Source: an uncultured Gammaproteobacteria bacterium (GTDB lineage Bacteria > Pseudomonadota > Gammaproteobacteria > Pseudomonadales > Pseudohongiellaceae). From it: a stretch of DNA of 61,183 nt. Location of the stretch: positions 1-61,183 of the forward strand of contig CAJXPR010000006.1 in assembly GCA_913058135.1 (NCBI GenBank), written 5' to 3'. Shown here piece by piece: positions 51,566 through 58,568 of the stretch; the stretch's first letter is position 1, and each line of letters starts with the position of its first letter. Under the pieces are notes generated by a model. The model ran no database searches. It worked only from the letters and a program-made list of their open reading frames with translations, and had not been told where the DNA came from. A program made the translations under genes and the position numbers.

Positions 51566-54443
51566 AATGATGGAGAAAGTACTGGCGTCCGTTAAAAAAG
51601 AGACGGATCGACAATACTTCTTCTCTAAGCTAAAAAACCCTCTCTGGGTAGGGCCACTGCGTGAGCGGGGATATTTTGGCAGCCCTCCGGGCTTGAAACA
51701 GCTGCCTGACGGATATGTGCAATATCCGCATTGGCCAGAGCTGAGCTATTTAGTAGCTATTACAGAGGAAGCGCCAGATCAAGTGGTCGAAATTATTTTA
51801 TCTCTGCCTATAACGGATAATCCACGAGTCTACGATGATATTCTTGCCATTGCCCTTAAACTCCAAGGGAAACAATCGGCAGGGTTGCTTTCAAAGCTCA
51901 TTGAATATATTGAACTTGATAATCAATTCCTCGCTCATCGTTTCCCCGAATTACTTCAACATTGGAAGGATCAGGGCAACATTACTGAAGCGATTGAAAT
52001 AACGGAAATGCTTGTTTCGTTTCGAGAAAATCCGACGTCTCGGGATGAAAGACGACTTCGCAAAACGAAACCAGAGACATCAGGAATCACACCAGAACCA
52101 GCCCCTCGCTTTCATCAGTGGGAATATCAACAAATCCTGGAAAAAGGTGTTCGTCCTTTGGCTCAACATGAGCCTTATCAGGTTTCTCGCATTCTGATTG
52201 ATGCCGTTGCAAGCATGATCAGACTAAAAATGAATCAGGACGATTCTGAAAAAGCGAGCGACCAAGACTATTCGGAAATCTGGTGCCGGAGGTTGGATAA
52301 GCCGGATCGCGACTATCAGGATGTGAAGGAAACCCTGGTTCAGACGCTGACCTATGCCTGTGAGCAGGTCTATGATCAAGCCCTAGAGTCTATTGACGCT
52401 TTGGATCAGGCTTTGCGAAACCAACCATGGAATGTATTCAAGCGTCTGCGGCATCATCTTTACGCATTGCACCCAAATGAACAGACACTCCCATGGATGA
52501 GAGAGCTAATCGTAGACTATGATGACTATGCCAATCGGGAATACCATTACGAATTTCAGTTGATGATCCGCAAAGCTTCCGAGCATTTTGGCGCCCATCT
52601 GCTCAGCCAGGAAGAACGAGATCGAATTTTTGAGACCATTCTCAGCGGGCCTTCGAAAGAGAATTTTCGTGAATGGATGGGTGCGCAATACAGCGAACAG
52701 GCTTTTCAGCAACGTCAGCGCTACTTTCATCGTATGCAGTTGCGGCCATTTTTTGCGCTGCTAAGTGGGGATGTTCAACAGTATTTCAATAAAGTTGAAA
52801 ACGATACCCAGGACGAAACTGTTACCGACGAGAGCTATTTCCCTTTTAGTGGAGCAGTAAGTGGCACCGTTAGTTACCGAAGTCCGAAAACCATTGAGGA
52901 GCTTGAGGAACTCACAGATGCGGAAGCTCTGGCTTATCTGAACAACTGGGATGAGGGCTACTATGACAAAGACGATCCATTGGTAAGAGTCAATATTTCC
53001 GCACTGGCTGATGTTTTTCGGGATCTATTCAAAGGCGACATAGTTCGAGATGAAGACCGCCTTAATTTCTGGTTCGAACATCGTGAAAATATTGCTCGTC
53101 CAGTCTATATCGTAGCCATGATTCACGCGATGACTGAGCTGGTCAAGGAAAAGGATTTCGACAAACTTGGCCAGTGGATAGAGTTCTGTGAGTGGGTTTT
53201 AAGGCATGTTGATACGGCGCGAAAGGAAGGTCGACATGAACCCGGGGGCGAGTCACGCGATCACCCGGATTGGAGTAGCTCTCGCCGTGCCGTGGTTGAT
53301 TTTATTGACGCATGTGTAAAAGGTGACGTGAATGCGCCTCTTGCAGAGAGAGCAGGTATAGCGTCGCTTCTCCAAAAGGTGTGTGTTCAGTTCGATTGGC
53401 GGCTGGACAGCAATCGTCCGGTGTTACTGAATCGTGACGACCCTGTTACCGAGGCTATCAACAATACGCGAAGTCGAGCGCTGGAGTCTCTGGTTAATTT
53501 TGGCTTTTGGGTTCGCCGGCAGCTACCTGAAGATGAGCTACCTGAAATAACAAATATTCTTAATTTGCGAGTGGAAGCTAGCACAGCGGTCCCGCTATCC
53601 ATACCGGAGCTCGCGTTGTTGGGGGTGCATTTCAACAACCTGTTTGTGTTGACGCAGGACTGGGCACTAAAACACCGCGAAGTCATATTTCCTCAAACTG
53701 ACCCAGCTGTTTGGAGCAAAACCTTTGGTAGCCATATCAGATTCGGTCGACCATACAAACGAATCTATGAAGTCCTTAAAGACGACTTTGTTTTTGCGGT
53801 AAATAACCTAGAGCTATTGGGCGCGAGCGATCAAAGCGGTGATCATATTGTAGATAGATTGGGGCAGTTCATATTTTCTCTGTATCTATGGGGGCTGTAC
53901 CCAAAAAAAGGCGAAGGAAGTTTGCTGCAACGTTTTTACGACAGCACAGCTGGTGACCCTAAGCTATGGGGACATTTGTTTGATCATGTGGGGCGATCCT
54001 TCAGTAATAGCGGCAAGGATGCGGATAAAGATCTGCTTGATCGTGCGATGGAGTATTGTGAATGGCGCCTCGAGGTTGGTGAAACACAGGAACTGCGAGA
54101 GTTTACATTCTGGTTGCAGGCTGAGTGCTTTACACCAGAATGGCGCCTGAAAGCATTTTCAAGAATTCTGGACCTTGGTGCCATGAGGGATTTCGCATTT
54201 TCACTGCAAATCAGGTATTTGAAGGATCTGCTCGAAGCTAATGCCCCGCTTGTTGTCGAATGTTTTGCTAAGATAACTGATGGTATGGATCAGGGAACTC
54301 AGTTGTATATTTCAACTGATGAAGCTAAACCTATCTTGAAGGTTGGGCTGGGCTCAGATAACTCAGAGGTAAAAGGCAATGCCGAAAGAGCCAGGGAAAA
54401 TCTGCTTAGGCTCGGGCGTTTTGATTATTTGGATATTTCGTAA
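51537..54443 (+). CDS. Uncharacterised large helical protein, 968 residues
   Basis: ATG 51537 has AAAGGA just upstream. The protein is soluble, acidic and almost wholly helical, with repeat-like alpha-helix pairs. It starts KSWTPPTDEMMEKVLASVKK...YFFSKLKNPLWVGPLRERGYFGSPP and ends NAERARENLLRLGRFDYLD. I see no Walker A, nuclease or TIR motif. From memory, similar proteins occur inside type I restriction loci, but I cannot name a family. Its place between hsd remnants and a broken GIY-YIG gene, the 29-nt overlap with the 220-residue gene and the AT-rich composition fit a transferred defence module. Unlike its neighbours, it is intact. Confidence 0.72.
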   Translation: MKSWTPPTDEMMEKVLASVKKETDRQYFFSKLKNPLWVGPLRERGYFGSPPGLKQLPDGYVQYPHWPELSYLVAITEEAPDQVVEIILSLPITDNPRVYDDILAIALKLQGKQSAGLLSKLIEYIELDNQFLAHRFPELLQHWKDQGNITEAIEITEMLVSFRENPTSRDERRLRKTKPETSGITPEPAPRFHQWEYQQILEKGVRPLAQHEPYQVSRILIDAVASMIRLKMNQDDSEKASDQDYSEIWCRRLDKPDRDYQDVKETLVQTLTYACEQVYDQALESIDALDQALRNQPWNVFKRLRHHLYALHPNEQTLPWMRELIVDYDDYANREYHYEFQLMIRKASEHFGAHLLSQEERDRIFETILSGPSKENFREWMGAQYSEQAFQQRQRYFHRMQLRPFFALLSGDVQQYFNKVENDTQDETVTDESYFPFSGAVSGTVSYRSPKTIEELEELTDAEALAYLNNWDEGYYDKDDPLVRVNISALADVFRDLFKGDIVRDEDRLNFWFEHRENIARPVYIVAMIHAMTELVKEKDFDKLGQWIEFCEWVLRHVDTARKEGRHEPGGESRDHPDWSSSRRAVVDFIDACVKGDVNAPLAERAGIASLLQKVCVQFDWRLDSNRPVLLNRDDPVTEAINNTRSRALESLVNFGFWVRRQLPEDELPEITNILNLRVEASTAVPLSIPELALLGVHFNNLFVLTQDWALKHREVIFPQTDPAVWSKTFGSHIRFGRPYKRIYEVLKDDFVFAVNNLELLGASDQSGDHIVDRLGQFIFSLYLWGLYPKKGEGSLLQRFYDSTAGDPKLWGHLFDHVGRSFSNSGKDADKDLLDRAMEYCEWRLEVGETQELREFTFWLQAECFTPEWRLKAFSRILDLGAMRDFAFSLQIRYLKDLLEANAPLVVECFAKITDGMDQGTQLYISTDEAKPILKVGLGSDNSEVKGNAERARENLLRLGRFDYLDIS

Positions 54444-54456
54444 CGGGTGCACATCA

Positions 54457-54826
54457 ATGAACACCAAACCCCAATCCCTCGAACTCTTCTTCATCGACGG
54501 CAAACCCGACGGCATGCTCACGGCCGAGGTGTTTAACTGGACCGGCCATGTGCTGATGACGCCGCGCACGCAATTGAGTGCAGTGCTGCGCGCACTGAGG
54601 GCACAATTACTCTAAATTGTTCGCAGAGCTAGTGAAAGCTGGTGTAGTTGCGATTCACACGGATCGAGGCGTGTTTATGGAAAACTACGCATTCAAAAGC
54701 CCCAGCGCGGCCGCCGCTGTCGTAAATGGGCGTCCCTCCAATGGCAATGCCGAGTGGCGAATAAGAGCAAGTGGCAAGACCTACAAGGATTGGGAAGAGG
54801 AGAAGTTGGCGGGCGAGCAAGGTTGA
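54457..54826 (+). pseudogene. GIY-YIG nuclease/DUF4357 gene with internal deletion
   Basis: The first part (54457-about 54594) encodes the start of a known nuclease family (SLELFFIDGKPDGMLTAEVFNWTGHVLMTPRTQLSA). The second part (from about 54617, another frame) encodes its DUF4357 end (FAELVKAGVVAI...YAFKSPSAAAAVVNGRPSNGNAEWRI...GKTYKDWEEEKL). The whole GIY-YIG catalytic core between them is missing and a stop (54613-54615) and a frame change lie at the join. Intact members are usually ~300 residues and are found in type I restriction loci. It is a second internally deleted gene in this block, after hsdR/hsdS. Confidence 0.75.
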
Positions 54827-54851
54827 AATCGTCTGGAATATGAACTAAAAA

Positions 54852-54871
54852 TACTGTATATAAATACAGTT
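54852..54871 (+). promoter_or_regulatory. LexA (SOS) box upstream of TcmP gene
   Basis: TACTGTATATAAATACAGTT contains CTGT-N8-ACAG (54854-54869), the exact LexA core of gammaproteobacteria, and differs from the E. coli consensus by only a base or two. It is 20 nt upstream of the TcmP start codon and overlaps the likely promoter, so LexA should repress the TcmP-DUF5131 pair and DNA damage should induce it. Confidence 0.88.
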
Positions 54872-54891
54872 AGGCTTAGGGGCAGCCCTGA

Positions 54892-55752
54892 ATGGACCAT
54901 AAGTTTGGCGGAATCTGGACCCGGAAGAAATTAGAGGTACTTACGAAGTACTTGCGTTTCTATTCTACTGCATTGAAAAAACAGAAATTTACTTTGCATT
55001 ATGCCGACGCGTTTGCAGGAACGGGCAAACATACAGTAATGGACGAGCACAACGAAGAACTTTTGATTCCTTTTGAGGATTTTAAAGGCTCTGTGTTGAC
55101 AGCGCTTGAAGTGGAGCCTGGATTCCACCGGTATCATTTTAATGATATCGAGCCGCTTCATGTCCAGGAGCTTGAAAATATAAGAAATGAGTATTCTGGT
55201 CGGGATATTACGATCACAGAGCAGGATGCGAACCAGTTTGTGCCAGAGTTTTGCGCGAGATTGAAGGGCAGAGACCGCGCAGTGTTATTGTTGGATCCGT
55301 ACAGCACTCAGTTGGACTGGGAAACACTGAGATACGTTGCCGATTCAGGAAAGGTCGATTTGTGGCTGCTGTTTCCTCTGTCAGTGATTTTGCGTATGAC
55401 ACCTAGGGATGGAGCAAAGGTTCGCCCAGAGTGGCGCGAGACCCTGAATCGCTTGTTGGGAACGGACGATTGGGAAACTGCATTGTATGCTCCGAAGGCC
55501 AAACCACAAATCGACGACATGTTCGGGGGAGAAAGCAGTGATCCGGAGATGGAACGACTCAACACGGATGAGTTGCAGCGCTGGGTGACGGCAAGATTGA
55601 GAGAGCGTTTCCCCTTCGTGGCGGAACCTATATTATTGACGAATCGCGGACGACCGCTTTTTTCGTTCTACTTCGCAGTCGCTAATCCTGAGCCAAAGGC
55701 GCAGGCACTTGCGAAGGGGGTTGTGTCGCATATTAGACAGAGTATCGGGTAA
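54892..55752 (+). CDS. tcmP: Three-Cys-motif partner protein TcmP
   Basis: 286 residues. The family start (KFGGIWTRKKLEVLTKYLRFYSTALKK), the YADAFAGTG segment (SAM-binding or methyltransferase-like), and LLLDPYSTQLDWETLRYVADSGKVDLWLLFPLSVI mark it as TcmP, named for its neighbour with a three-Cys motif. The fold resembles a class I methyltransferase, but activity is unproven. It is first in an operon with the DUF5131 gene (8-nt gap) and has a LexA box just upstream. It is likely a DNA-damage-inducible complex with that neighbour, of unknown reaction. Confidence 0.85.
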   Translation: MDHKFGGIWTRKKLEVLTKYLRFYSTALKKQKFTLHYADAFAGTGKHTVMDEHNEELLIPFEDFKGSVLTALEVEPGFHRYHFNDIEPLHVQELENIRNEYSGRDITITEQDANQFVPEFCARLKGRDRAVLLLDPYSTQLDWETLRYVADSGKVDLWLLFPLSVILRMTPRDGAKVRPEWRETLNRLLGTDDWETALYAPKAKPQIDDMFGGESSDPEMERLNTDELQRWVTARLRERFPFVAEPILLTNRGRPLFSFYFAVANPEPKAQALAKGVVSHIRQSIG

Positions 55753-55760
55753 ATAAGGCT

Positions 55761-56495
55761 ATGAGTAGAATCGAATGGACAGAACAAACCTGGAACCCGG
55801 TCACCGGTTGTATCAAAGTTTCGCCGGGTTGTAAGAACTGCTACGCCGAAACCATGGCTAGACGCTTGCAGGCAATGGGTGCTCCAGGTTATGAGAACGG
55901 TTTTGCGCTGAGTCTGCTGCCCGAACGCTTGGGCCAGCCATTGCGACGGCGTAAACCTACTATGTATTTTGTTAATTCCATGAGTGACCTTTTTCAGGAT
56001 GGTGTACCAGCGTCTTTTGTCGATCGGGTCCTGGATGTAATTCGCGCGACGCCACAGCATACCTACCAGATTCTGACTAAACGCAGCGTCAATATGCGTG
56101 AGTATTTTGCCGTGCGCGAGGTGCCGGACAACGCTTGGCTTGGGGTATCGGTTGAAGATTGTAAATTCGGTAAACCGCGAATTCCCGATCTCGCCGCCAT
56201 CAAGGCCAAAACCCGTTTTCTGTCAGTAGAGCCATTGTTAGAGGACTTGGGTAAGCTTGATTTGCATGGAATCCATTGGGTCATTGTGGGTGGTGAGTCT
56301 GGTCGTGGCGCGCGGCCCATGGAAGAATCGTGGGCTTTGAGCGTGCGCAATCAGTGTGTGGCTGCCGGCGTTGATTTCTTCTTCAAACAATGGGGTGCTT
56401 GGGGGGCGGATGGCCAGCACCGGAACAAGAAGGCGAATGGTCGTCAGTTGGATGGACGGATCTGGGATATGATACCTGCGGTGGCTGTCTACTAA
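55761..56495 (+). CDS. DUF5131 (phage Gp37/Gp68-type) three-Cys protein
   Basis: 244 residues. It opens IEWTEQTWNPVTGC and carries Cys17-x6-Cys24-x2-Cys27 (GCIKVSPGCKNCYAE), the three-Cys motif reminiscent of radical SAM [4Fe-4S] binding but with altered spacing. Further family blocks are TMYFVNSMSDLFQDGVP, YQILTKRS, WLGVSVED, KTRFLSVEPLLEDLG and WVIVGGESGRGARPM, and the end FFKQWGAWG. Proteins of this family are found in phages and mobile elements with TcmP. It should bind an iron-sulfur cluster; substrate and reaction are unknown. Confidence 0.87.
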   Translation: MSRIEWTEQTWNPVTGCIKVSPGCKNCYAETMARRLQAMGAPGYENGFALSLLPERLGQPLRRRKPTMYFVNSMSDLFQDGVPASFVDRVLDVIRATPQHTYQILTKRSVNMREYFAVREVPDNAWLGVSVEDCKFGKPRIPDLAAIKAKTRFLSVEPLLEDLGKLDLHGIHWVIVGGESGRGARPMEESWALSVRNQCVAAGVDFFFKQWGAWGADGQHRNKKANGRQLDGRIWDMIPAVAVY

Positions 56496-56588
56496 TAATT
56501 CTTAGATTTTTTAAGGGTTTGTTGTGGGTTCTACCGTCCTATCGAATTGGAGCCCTAGGGGGGGTGGGTTCAGTGGATGAATTTGACC

Positions 56589-56604
56589 AGGCGGGGGGAT
56601 TTGA
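56589..56604 (+). repeat. Duplicate of ssrA 3'-end sequence (att-like copy)
   Basis: AGGCGGGGGGATTTGA is a perfect 16-bp copy of 56786-56801, the T-arm and acceptor part at the 3' end of ssrA (as read on the plus strand). Such duplications mark integration of islands at tmRNA. No integrase gene remains. Confidence 0.6.
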
Positions 56605-56690
56605 CTCGCGCCATCCTTGGCGCTCGGTGCTGCGCACCGCCAGCGGAGCTGGCGTCCAAAACGGCTGTCCTGCCGTTTTGTGAACCCCCA
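56605..56690. repeat. Array of four back-to-back hairpins
   Basis: Four perfect stems follow one another: GCGCCA/TGGCGC (608-613 with 618-623 of the 56 kb block), CGGTGC/GCACCG (56625-56639), GCCAGC/GCTGGC (56639-56653), and a 9-bp CAAAACGGC/GCCGTTTTG (56657-56680). A GGGGG before them and a CCCCC after them (56685-56689) could close a cloverleaf-like fold. It is non-coding and looks like a repetitive extragenic or structured element between the island and ssrA. Confidence 0.7.
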
Positions 56691-56723
56691 ACTAAACGAG
56701 TTCACCTCCCCCGGAATCAACTG

Positions 56724-56779
56724 ATCATCAAACAAAAAGGGCCATCCCCTGTCGGAGATGGCCCTTTTTGTTTGATGAT
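56724..56779 (-). terminator. Terminator of ssrA, 23-bp perfect stem
   Basis: 56724-56746 and 56757-56779 are perfect inverted repeats (core AAAAAGGGCCATC / GATGGCCCTTTTT) around a 10-nt loop. On the minus strand the stem is followed by T-rich sequence (TTTTTGTTTGATGAT) and begins immediately after the CCA end of tmRNA, so it is the intrinsic terminator of ssrA. Confidence 0.9.
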
Positions 56780-57145
56780 TGGTGGAGGCGGGGGGATTTG
56801 AACCCCCGTCCGTCAGTTCTCTGTCCTTGGATCTACATGTTTAGCGTCGTCTATTAAGTTAACCCGTACCGGCCCGACGGGCAGGGTGGTTTGGGCGAGC
56901 TCGATACTTTTAGCCGTTTCACGTCGAGCGCGATCCACTAGCGATCCTGTTCTATATGACAGTCGCAAAACACCGGTTTACAGGCATCCCGGGGCGACCG
57001 CTAGCCTTACTTAGTTCTTAAGCGGCTAGTGCGTAGTTTTCGTCGTTGGCAACTATAGAAGTTGCATAGATTGATTTACGAGAGTCTATACCCTCTCGAC
57101 ATGCACCTTGGAGTTTGATACCGGCGTCGAATCCTGATCGCCCCC
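56780..57145 (-). ncRNA. ssrA: tmRNA (ssrA)
   Basis: 366 nt. The 5' end GGGGGCG pairs with CGCCTCC before the encoded ACCA (7-bp acceptor with one G-U). The T-arm reads GGACGGGGGTTCAAATCCCCC. The tag frame (57050-57018) encodes Ala-Asn-Asp-Glu-Asn-Tyr-Ala-Leu-Ala-Ala and stop, the same tag as in E. coli. The RNA rescues stalled ribosomes with SmpB, whose gene is encoded upstream on the same strand after one intervening gene. Its 3' end faces the accessory block. Confidence 0.97.
56786..56801 (+). repeat. att-like core inside ssrA 3' end
   Basis: This is the second copy of AGGCGGGGGGATTTGA, within the T-arm/acceptor of tmRNA and perfectly matching 56589-56604. It is the usual crossover position for tmRNA-specific integrases. 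Confidence 0.6.
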
Positions 57146-57244
57146 AATGTGTAACACTTTCAGTCTATCACACTATAAGACATGCGGCCGGGCTTATTTA
57201 TTTCAAGTCCTGGTTAATAAAGGATTGGGTTTGCAGGCAGTTTT

Positions 57245-57901
57245 TCAACACTCTGGCTGGCGCAGCAGTTCACGCAGTTCAGCCACACTGCTGACAATGG
57301 CGACGGGCTTGTGCCGTGCCAGGATGTCCTGGTGGTGGGCGCCCCAGGGCACGCCGATGGATGGCATACCGATGTTGGCGGCCATTTCCAGGTCATAGCT
57401 GGTATCGCCAATCATCACCGCTTCCGAGGGCTCCAGCTGCAGGTGGGCCAGGATCTCCACCAGCATCGACGGATCGGGCTTGGAGCGGGTTTCGTCGGCG
57501 CAGCGCGTGACGTGGAACCACTTGCCCAGTTGGCTATGCTCCAGCGCCCGGTCCAGGCCGCGGCGGCTTTTGCCGGTCGCTACCGCACAGTGGCGACCGC
57601 TGGTGTGCAGGTCCTGCAGGATGTCGGTCATGCCGGGGAACACTTGTTGTGCAGTGGCGGCAGTGGCCATGAAGTGGCTGCTGTAGGCATCGCGCATCGC
57701 CACCATGTCGTCGCTGGTGATGGTCGGGTACAGTGACCTGAGTGCTTCCACCAGGCCCAGGCCGATGATATTGCTGTAGGCGGCGCGCTCAAGTGCCGGA
57801 TAGCCGATACTGGTGGCGGCATGACGCAGACAGCCTGAAATATGCTCGATGGAATCAACCACGGTGCCATCCCAGTCGAAGATGGCGGCTTTGATAGTCA
57901 T
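57245..57901 (-). CDS. HAD-family hydrolase, phosphoglycolate-phosphatase-like
   Basis: ATG 57901 (MTIKAAIFDWDGTVVDS) is used; an upstream frame start at 57955 overlaps smpB. The 218-residue protein has HAD motifs I (DWDGT), II (ATGK), III (Lys in RSKPDPSM) and IV (GDTSYD), with a helical cap between I and II. It is a cytoplasmic phosphatase, similar to Gph or pyrophosphatase-type members; the exact substrate is open. It starts 8 nt after the smpB stop and precedes ssrA on the same strand. Confidence 0.88.
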   Translation of the reverse strand: MTIKAAIFDWDGTVVDSIEHISGCLRHAATSIGYPALERAAYSNIIGLGLVEALRSLYPTITSDDMVAMRDAYSSHFMATAATAQQVFPGMTDILQDLHTSGRHCAVATGKSRRGLDRALEHSQLGKWFHVTRCADETRSKPDPSMLVEILAHLQLEPSEAVMIGDTSYDLEMAANIGMPSIGVPWGAHHQDILARHKPVAIVSSVAELRELLRQPEC

Positions 57902-57909
57902 GGATCTGC

Positions 57910-58392
57910 TTACCGGTTCTTGTGGCGGACGATGCGTTGCTTCTCTATCTGCCACTCGCGATCCTTTTCTGTCTCGCGCTTGTCGTGGTCTTTTTTACCC
58001 TTCGCCAGTGACACCTGGCATTTGATCAGATGGCCTTTCCAGTAAAGTTTGGTGGCGATGCAAGTGTGACCTTTCTGTTGCACGCTGGAAAACAGCCTGG
58101 CCAGCTCTTTTTTATGCAGCAACAGTTTTTTGGTGCGGTCCGGATCGGCGATGACGTGTGTGCTGGCGCTGTTGAGCGGAATAATATGGCAACCGAGTAG
58201 GAAGGCCTCGCCGTCCTTGAGCACGACATAACTATCCACCAGCTGCGCTTTTTTCTCACGCAGGCTTTTGACTTCCCAGCCTTCCAGTGCCATGCCCGCT
58301 TCAAAAGAGTCTTCCACGAAATAATCGTGCAGGGCCTTCTTGTTGCGGATAATGGTAGTATCCGGGGTTTTCAACTTCTTTGCTTTACTCAT
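57910..58392 (-). CDS. smpB: SsrA-binding protein SmpB
   Basis: 160 residues with the SmpB pattern: [64 protein letters not shown], and the basic C-terminal tail [24 protein letters not shown] that enters the ribosome. It brings tmRNA to stalled ribosomes. Its ATG has no ribosome site, and a TATAAT on the minus strand (58406-58401) ends only 8 nt before it, suggesting a leaderless message. ssrA follows after one intervening gene. Confidence 0.95.
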   Translation of the reverse strand: MSKAKKLKTPDTTIIRNKKALHDYFVEDSFEAGMALEGWEVKSLREKKAQLVDSYVVLKDGEAFLLGCHIIPLNSASTHVIADPDRTKKLLLHKKELARLFSSVQQKGHTCIATKLYWKGHLIKCQVSLAKGKKDHDKRETEKDREWQIEKQRIVRHKNR

Positions 58393-58400
58393 GGCGTCGG

Positions 58401-58406
58401 ATTATA
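58401..58406 (-). promoter_or_regulatory. -10 box close to smpB start
   Basis: On the minus strand TATAAT (58406-58401) is followed by CCGACGCC and then the smpB ATG. Normal spacing would put the transcript start about 2 nt before the ATG. A TTGAGC lies about 19 bp upstream as a weak -35. No ribosome site is visible between them. Confidence 0.5.
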
Positions 58407-58432
58407 CCTTGAATCAGCCGGCCTCGCTCAAA

Positions 58433-58462
58433 TTGACCGGCTAATTTTCCGGTTGCTACAAT
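58433..58462 (+). promoter_or_regulatory. Sigma-70 promoter for NSS transporter operon
   Basis: TTGACC (58433-58438), an 18-bp spacer and TACAAT (58457-58462) match a housekeeping promoter. Transcription would start near 58469, leaving a leader of about 100 nt before the ATG at 58569. It is divergent from smpB. Confidence 0.7.
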
Positions 58463-58568
58463 TTGCGGGCTAAATGGCGGTACGTCGCGCGCTGGCAGTG
58501 GACAGGGCGCCTGCTGGCAAGGCATTCTAGGCGCCTAACAGGTCCAATAACAACACAGTGAGGAAAGT

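Noticed and set aside
56496-56780. CRISPR array or tRNA in the hairpin-rich gap before ssrA
   Set aside because: There are no regularly spaced repeats and spacers, and the folded element lacks an anticodon arm and CCA-type acceptor; it is a set of four different hairpins.
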